From: an uncultured Lachnospiraceae bacterium | GTDB lineage: Bacteria > Bacillota > Clostridia > Lachnospirales > Lachnospiraceae | NCBI GenBank assembly: GCA_910578475.1 | Contig: CAJTRK010000006.1 | Coordinates: 62,001 to 126,000 of the forward strand | Reading direction: 5' to 3' | Length of the DNA stretch: 64,000 nucleotides | Shown: in pieces, positions 24,881 to 33,135 of the stretch | How the letters are laid out: each line of letters starts with the position of its first letter | Numbering within the stretch: the stretch's first letter is position 1 | Translations under genes and position numbers: made by a program | The notes under the pieces: model-generated | Told to the model about the DNA's origin: nothing | The model's input: only the letters and a program-made list of their open reading frames with translations | Databases searched by the model: none

Positions 24881-27800
24881 TTAATAATTCAGGTAACTGA
24901 TGTTCATATCCACGCTGCCGCTGATGCCGCTGATATTTCCTTTGGATGTATACTGCCACATATCATATCTGGTCGTCGTATAAGACGGCGCGCTCGCATA
25001 CTGGGCAAGCCAGATTTTATAATCCGTCAGACTCCCGGCATTGATTTTGGATGTCAGCCAGGTCTTGTTGGCGTAGATACCCGCCTTGTATCCGGAATTT
25101 TGAATCGTCGCGCAAAATGCCCGGCAGACTGCCGTTCTCGTTGCCGCATCGATGGCATCTCCACGCCCGTTGCTCGCCTCTACATCCAGGAAAACCGGAT
25201 ATTCCAGTCCGTAGCCGCTCACCAGATTCAATGCCATCGAGGCTTCTTCTACCGCTTCCGCCTCATTGACCGCCTGACTGAAGAAATAAACGCCCACCTT
25301 CAGGCCTGCTGCCTTTGCCCCTTTGATGTTGCTGGCAAATTTAGGGTCTTCAATCAGCGCGCCCGTGGAAGAACCGCGGTAACCGCATCGGATAATGACA
25401 TAGGAAACACCCGAATTTTTGACCGCATTCCAGTCAATGGAACCGTTCCACTTGGACACATCGATGCCAAGCACACCTGAATTGTTGGACATCCGTCCCT
25501 GGCTGTCAAAAGAATATTTGGCGCCCTGTATAATCTGTTCCCCGGTCACATAGTTTCCGTTTTTGTCGTAGAAATATGTGTGTCCGTCAATCGTCTGCCA
25601 TCCTGTATAGAAGCATTCCGCGTTTGCCTTGCGCAGATACAGCCTTTTATCATTATAGTAATCCGCATAGACCGCTTCTACATATTTTCCTTCTTCGTTT
25701 TTGACATATATCTGATTGCCTTTTTTATCCTTTAATTTCGTAACCGTATCGCCCATAAAATTTTTGGTGACAGTAACCTGCCAGTCGGCTTTCGCGCCTC
25801 CGCAGGTTCCGGTAATAACGGCCGTCCCTTCCGACACGCCTGTCATAATTCCATTGCTGTCTATTTCTACGATTCCCGTATTATTACTGGTCCATGTAAT
25901 AACGCCGCCTTCCGGCGTTGTCGTCCCTTTCAGCGTGCTTGTGCTCCCCTTCTGAACGGTATTGCTTCCTTCTATTTTTATGGCCGTATACGAAACCGTT
26001 GTTTCCGTAACGGAAACAGAACAATTCAGGACTGCCGCCGAGCTGCCGACTCTGACTGTCGCCGTAATCACCGCATTTCCTGTTCCCACACCGGTAACGA
26101 CGCCATTGTTTACACTGGCAATCGGAGAACTGCTGCTCCATTCAACCGTATAAGGCGTATTTCCCGTAACGGCAACAGAGAGCGTCGCGCTTCCTCCTTT
26201 TGCAAGGGCAAGCGTTTTCGTATTCAGCGACGGATTCAGCGCGCTCAGTTTCTCCGCGTCCGTCGGCGCAGCAGGCTCAATGGGCACGGCCGGCTGCTCC
26301 GGACTGCCGCCCGGCGGCGTCGTTGTCGTCGGCGTGCTCGTGGTCGGCGTCTGTGTCGTTCCCGTACTCGTTGACGGTGTGTCCGTTGTTCCCGTGCTCG
26401 TTGACGGTGTGTCCGTCGTTCCCGTGCTCGTTGACGGTGTGTCCGTTGTTCCCGTGCTCGTTGGCGGCGTGTCCGTCGTTCCCGTGCTTGTTGGCGGCGT
26501 GTCCGTCGTTCCTGTGCTCGTTGACGGCGTATCCGTCGTTCCCGTGCTCGTTGACGGCGTCCCCGTACTATCCGTGCTGGTGACCGGTACAGCCGGCTGC
26601 TCCGGCAGGTTCGTCCGCACATCCTGCGACGTATCATTCACGAGTTTCACAAAATTTCCCGCCCTGGCAATGGTTGACGGGTCAGGGATATCTTCCCGTT
26701 TGATAACTTCGTAATTATTGTCGGCATTATCTTCCGTTTTGGACGATTCCACCCATTCGACTGTGTCTTTTAAGGTTGATTCGACCACCGTGTTCTGCTG
26801 TGCCGTATCTTCCACGGCAGCATTTACTTCGGCCTCCGTTTTTATCTCATCAGCGACTTCTACTTTTTTGTAGGAGATTTTATCCGTAACGTTCACCGTC
26901 TCCCCCTGAGAAGGCAGCAGATACTTTTCATATTCCGCTCCCGAAAGTGCCGTTATGGTTACCGTATATGTGCCCGCTCCGAGTCCCGTCTGATGAATAA
27001 TTCCGTCCTTATCTTCATCTTTCAGCTGAAGCGTCTTATTCCCTCCTGTAATTTCCACCTCAAAAGGAACGCCTCCGATGAGCTTATTCGTCTCTTTATT
27101 GACAATTTTAATCTTAATATCCGATTGTATGGAGGTCAGATTCATTCCAACCACTATCTGGCCGTTTTGAGGCTTTGTGCCATCCTGCGCTTCAGGCGAC
27201 GTTTCCGTTTCCGTCTCCAGTCCAATCATCTGCGAAATTCTGGCAGACTCCGCATCGGCAACTGCTATCAGTCCGCTTTCACCGATTACGCTGATATTCT
27301 CGATTTCCGTTCCCACTTCCGCAAAGGCATCCACCTGTTCGGAGACGCTCCTCGCGTTGAAAAAAATCGTTCCCGTCACGACCGCCGCCGCCAGAATAAA
27401 AATGCCGAGCGCCGCTACAATGCCGTCCACCGCACTCATTTCGGAGAAGAAATCACCGATACGGTCAAAGAAGCCGTCGCGCTCTTCGTCATCTTCCTCG
27501 TAGTACGCATCGTCGTCTTCCATTTCATAATATTCATCATCTATCTCATAATACTCGTCATCCTCGTAATATCTGTCCTCTTCTTCCCCGTAATACCGCT
27601 CATCATCCTCTTCTGCATAGTATCTGTCGTCGTCTTCGTCATCTGCATAATACCGGTCTTCTTCTTCGTAATATCTGTCGTCTTCCTCTTCTTCCGCGTA
27701 ATACAGGTCATCCTCTTCCTCATAATATCTGTCGTCGTCTTCCTCTTCCATGTAATACCGGTCATCCCCGGCATCGCTCTCGTAATACGTTTCTTTTCCG

Positions 27801-27943
27801 GCACGGGCAGAAGACTTCTTTTTCCCGTACGCGGCAATCATCTCATCATCCAGACTGAGAAATTCCATCGTATCATCGCTTACCATGCGCGATTTTCTTA
27901 CAGGCGGATTATCGTGTACCTTCCTTTTCTGACTTTTTTTCAT
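24881..27943 (-). CDS. large GH25 wall protein with acidic Tyr-rich repeat tail, Big2 and linker repeats
   Basis: 1020 residues. Residues 50-155 are cytoplasmic and almost only Asp, Glu, Tyr and Arg in RYYxEED repeats. One transmembrane helix follows (about 180-202). Outside come a Cna-B-like domain (about 290-345), a 10-residue TSTGTTDTPS linker repeated about eight times (about 455-545), two Big2 beta domains (about 575-750), a choline-binding-like repeat (TGWQTIDGHTYFYDKNGNY) and a C-terminal GH25 domain (about 825-1020) with GIDVSKWN, IIRCGYRG and VFLDVEAS. It shares TM plus Cna-B plus GH25 order with the gene at 21210. Own promoter at 27979-28007. It probably remodels peptidoglycan; the role of the inside tail is unknown. 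Many variable-length repeats. Confidence 0.92.
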   Translation of the reverse strand: MKKSQKRKVHDNPPVRKSRMVSDDTMEFLSLDDEMIAAYGKKKSSARAGKETYYESDAGDDRYYMEEEDDDRYYEEEDDLYYAEEEEDDRYYEEEDRYYADDEDDDRYYAEEDDERYYGEEEDRYYEDDEYYEIDDEYYEMEDDDAYYEEDDEERDGFFDRIGDFFSEMSAVDGIVAALGIFILAAAVVTGTIFFNARSVSEQVDAFAEVGTEIENISVIGESGLIAVADAESARISQMIGLETETETSPEAQDGTKPQNGQIVVGMNLTSIQSDIKIKIVNKETNKLIGGVPFEVEITGGNKTLQLKDEDKDGIIHQTGLGAGTYTVTITALSGAEYEKYLLPSQGETVNVTDKISYKKVEVADEIKTEAEVNAAVEDTAQQNTVVESTLKDTVEWVESSKTEDNADNNYEVIKREDIPDPSTIARAGNFVKLVNDTSQDVRTNLPEQPAVPVTSTDSTGTPSTSTGTTDTPSTSTGTTDTPPTSTGTTDTPPTSTGTTDTPSTSTGTTDTPSTSTGTTDTPSTSTGTTQTPTTSTPTTTTPPGGSPEQPAVPIEPAAPTDAEKLSALNPSLNTKTLALAKGGSATLSVAVTGNTPYTVEWSSSSPIASVNNGVVTGVGTGNAVITATVRVGSSAAVLNCSVSVTETTVSYTAIKIEGSNTVQKGSTSTLKGTTTPEGGVITWTSNNTGIVEIDSNGIMTGVSEGTAVITGTCGGAKADWQVTVTKNFMGDTVTKLKDKKGNQIYVKNEEGKYVEAVYADYYNDKRLYLRKANAECFYTGWQTIDGHTYFYDKNGNYVTGEQIIQGAKYSFDSQGRMSNNSGVLGIDVSKWNGSIDWNAVKNSGVSYVIIRCGYRGSSTGALIEDPKFASNIKGAKAAGLKVGVYFFSQAVNEAEAVEEASMALNLVSGYGLEYPVFLDVEASNGRGDAIDAATRTAVCRAFCATIQNSGYKAGIYANKTWLTSKINAGSLTDYKIWLAQYASAPSYTTTRYDMWQYTSKGNISGISGSVDMNISYLNY
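26345..26575. repeat. 30-bp coding minisatellite (TSTGTTDTPS repeat)
   Basis: About eight near-identical 30-bp units on the plus strand read as GTTCCCGTGCTCGTTGACGG plus ten more bases. They encode a 10-residue Thr/Ser/Pro linker in the GH25 protein. Units differ by only one to three bases, and two carry Pro for Ser (TPPTSTG). Boundaries are approximate. Expected to vary in copy number between strains. Confidence 0.9.
27478..27793. repeat. coding repeat for acidic RYY tail
   Basis: Irregular 18-33-bp units rich in GTAATA, TCGTC and CTTCTTC encode RYY flanked by acidic runs, about ten RYY or YY blocks in roughly 105 residues. Unit lengths vary, unlike the even linker repeat at 26345. It lies in the predicted cytoplasmic part, before the only transmembrane helix. 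Confidence 0.85.
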
Positions 27944-27978
27944 TATGTAAACCTTTCGTATTTTTACAATTTGCCGAT

Positions 27979-28007
27979 ATTATAACACAATAATCATTTT
28001 TCAGCAA
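27979..28007 (-). promoter_or_regulatory. promoter of the large GH25 gene
   Basis: TTGCTG (28002-28007) and TATAAT (27979-27984) on the minus strand are 17 bp apart; the start codon is about 36 bp further on. The rest of the 239-bp divergent gap (27944-28182) is AT-rich with no further gene. Confidence 0.75.
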
Positions 28008-28099
28008 GAAAATACAATTTTTTATCAAATAAACGTTATAAGTTCATCCTTTGCGCGATATTTAACACCGTTTTTCTGCCATTTTCTGCCTTGATTCGC

Positions 28100-28128
28100 T
28101 TGACTTTGCCATCCGGAACTGACACAAT
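28100..28128 (+). promoter_or_regulatory. possible promoter of the zinc-ribbon gene
   Basis: TTGACT (28100-28105) and CACAAT (28123-28128) stand 17 bp apart. The -35 is strong and the -10 is weak. AATATAAG just downstream is an alternative -10 at poorer spacing. Confidence 0.45.
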
Positions 28129-28182
28129 ATAAGTGCAACATTACAATTTCAACATTATCAACTGAGAAAAGGGGAATTTTTC

Positions 28183-28503
28183 ATGATGTACATGCACTAT
28201 TGTAAGCGTTGCCATCATGTCCATATGCTGAATGGACATAAACGCTCCTGTCCAAACTGTAATGAAAGTATTACGGAACTGAAAATCTCTTATATGGACT
28301 ACGTTTCCATGAACAGAGAATCGAGAGAGCTTTTTCTTGCCCGTCTCGAAGACGACGTACAGCTTCAGCACCTGAGCACCACCTACCGTATGTATAAGTA
28401 CAGCAAGTGGTACAAGGAACTGCACAAGTCTCCTCCGGCTACAATCATTACTTATACCTTAACAGGTGAACCCCTGATGGACAATGCAGTTTCAGTTATC
28501 TGA
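28183..28503 (+). CDS. small zinc-ribbon protein of unknown function
   Basis: A 106-residue protein not assigned to a named family. The first 30 residues hold CKRCHH and CPNCNE, two CxxC knuckles that would bind one zinc ion, as in short zinc ribbons. The rest is charged and Tyr-rich (YRMYKYSKWYKELH) without membrane segments. AAAAGGGG lies 8 nt before the ATG; a second ATG follows immediately. A strong terminator lies right after the stop, so this is a monocistronic, stand-alone gene. It could bind nucleic acid or a protein partner; the sequence does not say which. Confidence 0.85.
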   Translation: MMYMHYCKRCHHVHMLNGHKRSCPNCNESITELKISYMDYVSMNRESRELFLARLEDDVQLQHLSTTYRMYKYSKWYKELHKSPPATIITYTLTGEPLMDNAVSVI

Positions 28504-28549
28504 AAAAAGTACTGCCAATGAATCGGTTTCGTTGGCAGTACTTTTTTTA
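28503..28549 (+). terminator. rho-independent terminator after the zinc-ribbon gene
   Basis: AAAAAAGTACTGCCAA pairs perfectly with TTGGCAGTACTTTTTT around a 13-nt loop and ends in seven T. The A-run on the other side also makes it work on the opposite strand. Confidence 0.93.
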
Positions 28550-28657
28550 CAATTTTCTTAAAATTTTGTGAATACATGGATTTTTATGCCTGTTCATAGT
28601 AAAATAGTTCCAGAAAGAAATACTAAAATTGTTGTACTTACTATATGGAGGTCATTT

Positions 28658-29698
28658 ATGAATCAGGATACAGAAAAGAAAACCACCGTTCCGGAAGCGA
28701 AACCGCAGAAAACACCCGCTCCCAAAAAAGACGGCCACAAGCCGCCCCTTCGCATTAATCTTCACATCGTATTTTTATCGCTTATCATTATCACGGTCGC
28801 CGTCATCGCTTTCAAGCTCTATAAATGGAACAAAGGCGTTCCCTCCGACTATGACCCGAACTTCCAGACCGATGCGTTTGATGTGGAAGTATTGGACAGC
28901 ATTATTCCGCTCGCGCCCGATAAGCTGGAAGGCCATGAAGACGACGGCGTCACGACGATACTCTGTCTGGGCAACGACCCGTTTTCCTTAAACCGGGAAG
29001 AAGCGCACGGACTCGCGAACCAGATTGCGGCCAAATCCGGCGCAACGGTCTATAACGGTTCCTTTACGGGTTCCACCATAAGCGCGGCTCATCCGTCTTA
29101 CAACGACGGGTACTGGATGGATGCGCTCAGTTTATCTTATCTGGCAAAGGGACTTTGCACCGGCGACTTTGAGCAGATTCTGGCGGCCGCTTATTACAGC
29201 TATGACCCGGATTTTGTCCCGACCGTGGAAATGCTTCAGAATCTCGATATGAACAGCGTTGATATTATCTGCATTATGTACGACGGCATTGATTATATCC
29301 AGAAAAGACCGAGCGACGACCCGAATGACCCCCATTCCATCGTTGCCTATACCGGCGCCCTGCGCACCGCCATTGAAGCCTTTCAGGAAACCTATCCTTT
29401 TATCAGGATTGTTGTGATGTCCCACACCTTCTGCCACAGCATCAGCGAAGAGGGTAATTTCCAGAACGGCGACCGCACCGATTTGGGAAACGGCACGCTG
29501 AGCCACTATCTGCAGAAAGAACTGGATGTCACAAGCGACTGCGGCGTTTCCTGGATAGACAATTTCTATGGTTCCATCAACGAAGATAATTATCTGAATT
29601 ATATGACGGACTATATCCACTTTAACGCAGAAGGGCAGGAGCTTCTGGCACGTCGCTTCGTAGAATGTATCTTTCCCGACAAAGCGGAGGCCAAATAG
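28658..29698 (+). CDS. membrane-anchored SGNH/GDSL-type hydrolase or acyltransferase
   Basis: A 346-residue protein with a Lys/Pro-rich cytoplasmic start, one transmembrane helix (about 30-50) and an extracellular SGNH-like domain. Block I reads LCLGNDPFS, where the usual GDS has changed; a second Gly/Ser block is NGSFTGSTIS; block V is YIHFNAEG with the His. The catalytic Ser is therefore not certain. ATG 28658 follows GGAGG at 6 nt. It converges on the DltD/AlgX-like gene at 29721. Such proteins often acetylate or deacetylate wall glycans. Confidence 0.75.
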   Translation: MNQDTEKKTTVPEAKPQKTPAPKKDGHKPPLRINLHIVFLSLIIITVAVIAFKLYKWNKGVPSDYDPNFQTDAFDVEVLDSIIPLAPDKLEGHEDDGVTTILCLGNDPFSLNREEAHGLANQIAAKSGATVYNGSFTGSTISAAHPSYNDGYWMDALSLSYLAKGLCTGDFEQILAAAYYSYDPDFVPTVEMLQNLDMNSVDIICIMYDGIDYIQKRPSDDPNDPHSIVAYTGALRTAIEAFQETYPFIRIVVMSHTFCHSISEEGNFQNGDRTDLGNGTLSHYLQKELDVTSDCGVSWIDNFYGSINEDNYLNYMTDYIHFNAEGQELLARRFVECIFPDKAEAK

Positions 29699-29720
29699 CG
29701 CGCTTCTTCTTAACCCGCAC

Positions 29721-30776
29721 TTAATACGCTATGGAAAATAATTCTTCAAAATCAAACTTTTCAATGAGCAGGCGCATATCCGTGAGCGCCTGCTTCATTT
29801 CTTCCGGGGAAGATATCTCACAACTCCCGTCCGCAAAACATTGTGTCATATAATGATTGATATCCTTGTGATAATGGCTGTAATCCGCATAGTTATTCAA
29901 ATCCGTTACAATCCACTCCTGATTCGGAAAAAAGAAGACCCGCACATTCTCATAAGGAAGCAGTCTGTCCGCAATATACTGATACTCGGCCATCGTCGCT
30001 TCCAGATGATTCTCACAGATGACATCATTCCAGTACAAAATGCTGTACGGCGGGAAAAAAATATAAAATGTCGTGTCCGGATTTTGTTCGATATAAGGGC
30101 AGATATTGACATCCAGGTTCCTCTCCACACTCTCCAGATACGCCGCAGAGGGCGTTTCCGTCTCTACCCTTTCCGGCTGCTCATAATTGTGCATGACCCA
30201 TTGAATATTATAATACTCATCCGTCCACCAGCTTTGATAAACCGTTGCAAGGTCCGTTTTATCCGGGTCGGCTGCCTGCCGGAAAATATAATTCAGCACT
30301 ACGTCCTTGTTGAGCAGATAATAGATATCATTGAAATAATTATCATCATACAGATATTCCGGAATCGGATATTTTGTCTCTTCTACGCCGCCCGTATAAG
30401 TCATCACATCAATGCCGAGAAATACCGCTTTTACCGCATTATCGCTTTCGAAAATGATTTCCATGATATTTGACTGGTCTTTCGGATAGGCGCCGCTGTA
30501 ATTCAGTTTTATAGTTTGAAGCCCCATTTCTTCCTGAAACCAGTTCGTATTGAAATTCACCGTCATGGAAGAACCGAGAATCACACTGTCATACTCCATA
30601 TGCCTGGCCATCCCTGGATTCTGGCTCAGCTGATTATCCACCAGATACGGAAAATTCTCAAGGGGCGCATGATAGTGAAAAAAAGGGTCCACATAAACGA
30701 CAAGCCCCAGGATGCCGAAAAGCATTATAATAACACTTGATATTGAAATAAGCATGAATTTTTTATACCCGCTCAA
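29721..30776 (-). CDS. SGNH-like O-acyltransferase partner (AlgX/DltD-type)
   Basis: A membrane-anchored protein of about 352 residues: transmembrane helix near 8-28, then an extracellular domain with VILGSSMTVNF (Ser block), FLGIDVMTY, and DYSHYHKDINHYM as a His-containing C-terminal block. This is the layout of the partner proteins that receive acyl groups from MBOAT transporters. The TTG at 30776 is chosen as start because AAAGGAGGT sits 6 nt before it. It follows the MBOAT gene (65-bp gap), supporting joint action in O-acylating a glycan. The exact acyl group is unknown. Confidence 0.78.
   Translation of the reverse strand: MSGYKKFMLISISSVIIMLFGILGLVVYVDPFFHYHAPLENFPYLVDNQLSQNPGMARHMEYDSVILGSSMTVNFNTNWFQEEMGLQTIKLNYSGAYPKDQSNIMEIIFESDNAVKAVFLGIDVMTYTGGVEETKYPIPEYLYDDNYFNDIYYLLNKDVVLNYIFRQAADPDKTDLATVYQSWWTDEYYNIQWVMHNYEQPERVETETPSAAYLESVERNLDVNICPYIEQNPDTTFYIFFPPYSILYWNDVICENHLEATMAEYQYIADRLLPYENVRVFFFPNQEWIVTDLNNYADYSHYHKDINHYMTQCFADGSCEISSPEEMKQALTDMRLLIEKFDFEELFSIAY
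29767..29800 (+). terminator. terminator hairpin inside the 3' end of the convergent gene
   Basis: AGCAGGCGC and GCGCCTGCT form a perfect 9-bp stem with a 10-nt loop, followed by TCATTTCTTCC on the plus strand. It could end transcription of the SGNH gene at 28658 about 70 bp after its stop, while lying within the coding end of the minus-strand gene. Confidence 0.5.
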
Positions 30777-30841
30777 AGCTGCACCTCCTTTGCGTTCCGG
30801 ACAGCCCGCGCTTATCTCCGCGGGCAGAAACAAAATTGCCG

Positions 30842-32323
30842 TCAGAAGTTAAAATACAGGAATACGCTGACCCGTGAAAAGGATAATACGCACCATACAA
30901 AAACCGCACCGAGCGCTACTGCGGAAACCGCCTTCCCCTTCATCCGGTCCGCGCTCTGCTCCGCATTTGGGCCGGATACCGCCAGCAAAAAGCCGGCCGT
31001 CAGCATAAAGAACATCAGCAGATACCGGCTGTATGCAAAACGGTCCAAACGACACACTTTTAGAATATACCATAACTCGTCCAGCTGAAAGCATTCCGCC
31101 AGTTCGAAAGAAAGTTTCCCCACATTACCCTTTAATGCCGTCAACAGCATGGTATTTGCCTGTGCGACATCCGCCGCGCGGAAATAGACCCATGCAACGG
31201 AAACATACAGGAACAACGCAATTTTTGACACAAATGTCATAATCTTTTGTCCCAGAAAACAAAGCGGCTTCCGGCATTGCGCCTTTTTATCCAGATACCA
31301 TCTCGTAAGCACATATAAAACGCCGTGCATCATTCCCCATACGATAAAATTCCAGCCCGCGCCGTGCCAGAACCCGCTTAAAAAGAAGACAATCAGGAAA
31401 TTCAGATACATCCTTCCCCTTCCTCTGCGGTTCCCGCCAAGCGGTATATAGACATACGAAGTGAAAAACCTGTTCAGCGTAATATGCCATCGTTTCCAGA
31501 AATCTACGATATTAACCGCCTGATAGGGAGAACGGAAGTTGACGGGAATCTCAAGCCCAAGCATTTTCCCGATTCCCCGCGCCATATCGCAGTATCCGCT
31601 GAAATCGAAATAAAGCTGCAGGGAATAGGCCAGAATCACCACAAGCGCATCCCATCTTCCAAGAAGCGCAATATTCGTATAACCATAGCTCACTCCCGCG
31701 CCGAGCGTGTCCGCCAGAATGACTTTTTTGAAAAGGCCCATTACAAACAGCGCATAACCTTTGGCAAATTGCTCCCAGTCAAACCGCTTCTCTCCCATCC
31801 GGGAAAACTGAGGCAGCATTTCCGCCTGTGTTACAATCGGCCCTGCAATCAATTGCGGAAAAAAAGCCACAAACAGGGCATAGGGAAGCAGACCGCAGTC
31901 CTTTACTTCTCCCCGGTAAGTGTCCACAATAAACCCTATCTGCTGAAATGTGAAAAAACTGATACCGAGCGGAAGCAGCACATGCCGTAATGCAAAAGAC
32001 GCGCCCGTAAGCGCATTGATATTTTCCACAAAAAAATCAAAATATTTGAAATAAAAAAGAACGCCAAGATTGACCGCGATTGCGCAAAAAAGCAGTTTTC
32101 GCGAAGCCTTTTGGGACAACAGCCTGTGAAAACAATAATTCACGGCGATGCTGAACAGCATAATCAGGAGATAATTCACCTGAAAATAACCATAGAACCA
32201 GAAGGACATCATGAGCAGAAAAAACTGTGCCGCCCGTTTTCTGTTCCGGCGAATCAGGCCGTAATACCCAACGAGACACAAAGGGAAAAACAGGAAAATA
32301 AAAACATAAGAATTAAATAGCAT
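30842..32323 (-). CDS. MBOAT-family O-acyltransferase (AlgI/DltB-like)
   Basis: A 493-residue polytopic membrane protein that passes acyl groups outward for glycan O-acylation. The N-terminus MLFNSYVFIFLFFPL, LGISFFTFQQIGFIVD, QLYFDFSGYCDMA, FWKRWHITLNRFF and SGFWHGAGWNF (with the catalytic His) are family landmarks. Around 10-12 helices are visible. The start follows GGAGG and a poly-A spacer, 21 bp after the preceding gene. Its partner is the SGNH-like gene downstream. One TGACA-N4-TGTCA site lies within it at 31226. Confidence 0.93.
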   Translation of the reverse strand: MLFNSYVFIFLFFPLCLVGYYGLIRRNRKRAAQFFLLMMSFWFYGYFQVNYLLIMLFSIAVNYCFHRLLSQKASRKLLFCAIAVNLGVLFYFKYFDFFVENINALTGASFALRHVLLPLGISFFTFQQIGFIVDTYRGEVKDCGLLPYALFVAFFPQLIAGPIVTQAEMLPQFSRMGEKRFDWEQFAKGYALFVMGLFKKVILADTLGAGVSYGYTNIALLGRWDALVVILAYSLQLYFDFSGYCDMARGIGKMLGLEIPVNFRSPYQAVNIVDFWKRWHITLNRFFTSYVYIPLGGNRRGRGRMYLNFLIVFFLSGFWHGAGWNFIVWGMMHGVLYVLTRWYLDKKAQCRKPLCFLGQKIMTFVSKIALFLYVSVAWVYFRAADVAQANTMLLTALKGNVGKLSFELAECFQLDELWYILKVCRLDRFAYSRYLLMFFMLTAGFLLAVSGPNAEQSADRMKGKAVSAVALGAVFVWCVLSFSRVSVFLYFNF

Positions 32324-32344
32324 TTTTTATCCTTGCTCCTCCCG

Positions 32345-33115
32345 TCATTCGGTTCCCAATTGGGTATCCCGATAAATCAGATAAGTGTCTGTCTGCGCAT
32401 AGAGTTCGAATCCATGCTCCGTAATCGGTTCCTGCAGTTCTCTTTCTTTTTTCAGAACGACATAATGGCAGCCGTATTCCCGCGTCAATTCCACAAAAGA
32501 CGCCGTCTGGATGATTTCCGCCTCTTCCATCGCCTCATACATATCGTTATAATAATCCCACCGGGCAATCAGCATTTCCCGGCCATACGGCATATTGATA
32601 TTCGTTGAATACTGCCGGATATAATAAATCAGGTCGGCCGGAACGAGGGCCATCACCCGTCCTTCCTCCGGCTCCAGCAGTTTGGCCACCTCTACCGCTT
32701 CTTCCGGCAGGTGATACCAGTTCTGCGCCTTCGTAATATATTCGCTGCGATACACAAAGCTGCCGCACAGCACAATAGCGGCACACATCACGACCAATCC
32801 CGTTTTCCGATACCTTCCGGATAATTTCACCGCTCCATAAGCGCTGACAAGGCTCATCTGCAGCAGCCAAAGCAGACGGTAATAAGTTTCCGCGTCGTTT
32901 AACAGCCTGACAAATACCTTGCGGAAAAGGGGAACGAAAAAACATACCAACAGTAACAGCGGCGCATAAACAAGGATTGCGCGAATCCGCCTGTTCTTTT
33001 CCGCCAGCAATAAATAAAACAGAAAAAACAGATAGATGACAAATAAAAATTTGTATTGATGAAATCCGACGTAGTTTTTGAAAATGACTACGCTTTCCAA
33101 AAAAATGCCCCACAT
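32345..33115 (-). CDS. membrane protein with extracellular C-terminal domain, function unknown
   Basis: 256 residues: three to four transmembrane helices in the first 150 residues, then a soluble tail of about 100 residues (LEPEEGRVMALVPADL, YYIRQYSTNINMPYGREML) that looks like the periplasmic end of GT-C-type glycosyltransferases. Its partner upstream ends 17 bp before and resembles the front part of such an enzyme, so the two may act as one split protein. The reading frames differ and a GGGG site precedes this ATG, so I treat it as a real gene. I did not recognise a named family. Confidence 0.7.
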   Translation of the reverse strand: MWGIFLESVVIFKNYVGFHQYKFLFVIYLFFLFYLLLAEKNRRIRAILVYAPLLLLVCFFVPLFRKVFVRLLNDAETYYRLLWLLQMSLVSAYGAVKLSGRYRKTGLVVMCAAIVLCGSFVYRSEYITKAQNWYHLPEEAVEVAKLLEPEEGRVMALVPADLIYYIRQYSTNINMPYGREMLIARWDYYNDMYEAMEEAEIIQTASFVELTREYGCHYVVLKKERELQEPITEHGFELYAQTDTYLIYRDTQLGTE

Positions 33116-33121
33116 ATTTTA

Positions 33122-33135
33122 CGACACCCCTGTCA
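33122..33135. promoter_or_regulatory. TGACA-N4-TGTCA-like palindrome at a gene junction (one mismatch)
   Basis: CGACA-CCCC-TGTCA on the plus strand. On the minus strand its TGA is the stop codon of the upstream membrane gene and its GGGG is the ribosome site of the next one. One of about ten such palindromes in the window. Confidence 0.5.

Noticed and set aside
26345..26575. Possible CRISPR array
   Set aside because: 30-bp units are contiguous without unique spacers and lie in frame within a gene.
26280..26714. Plus-strand open frame with repeated VPVLVDGVSV units
   Set aside because: It is the antisense reading of the Thr/Ser linker repeat of the GH25 gene; the 30-bp period keeps all frames open.
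26993..27985. 330-codon plus-strand frame opposite the GH25 gene
   Set aside because: Antisense of the acidic repeat and domains; no ribosome site, and the protein is low-complexity hydrophobic only because the other strand codes for Asp/Glu/Tyr.
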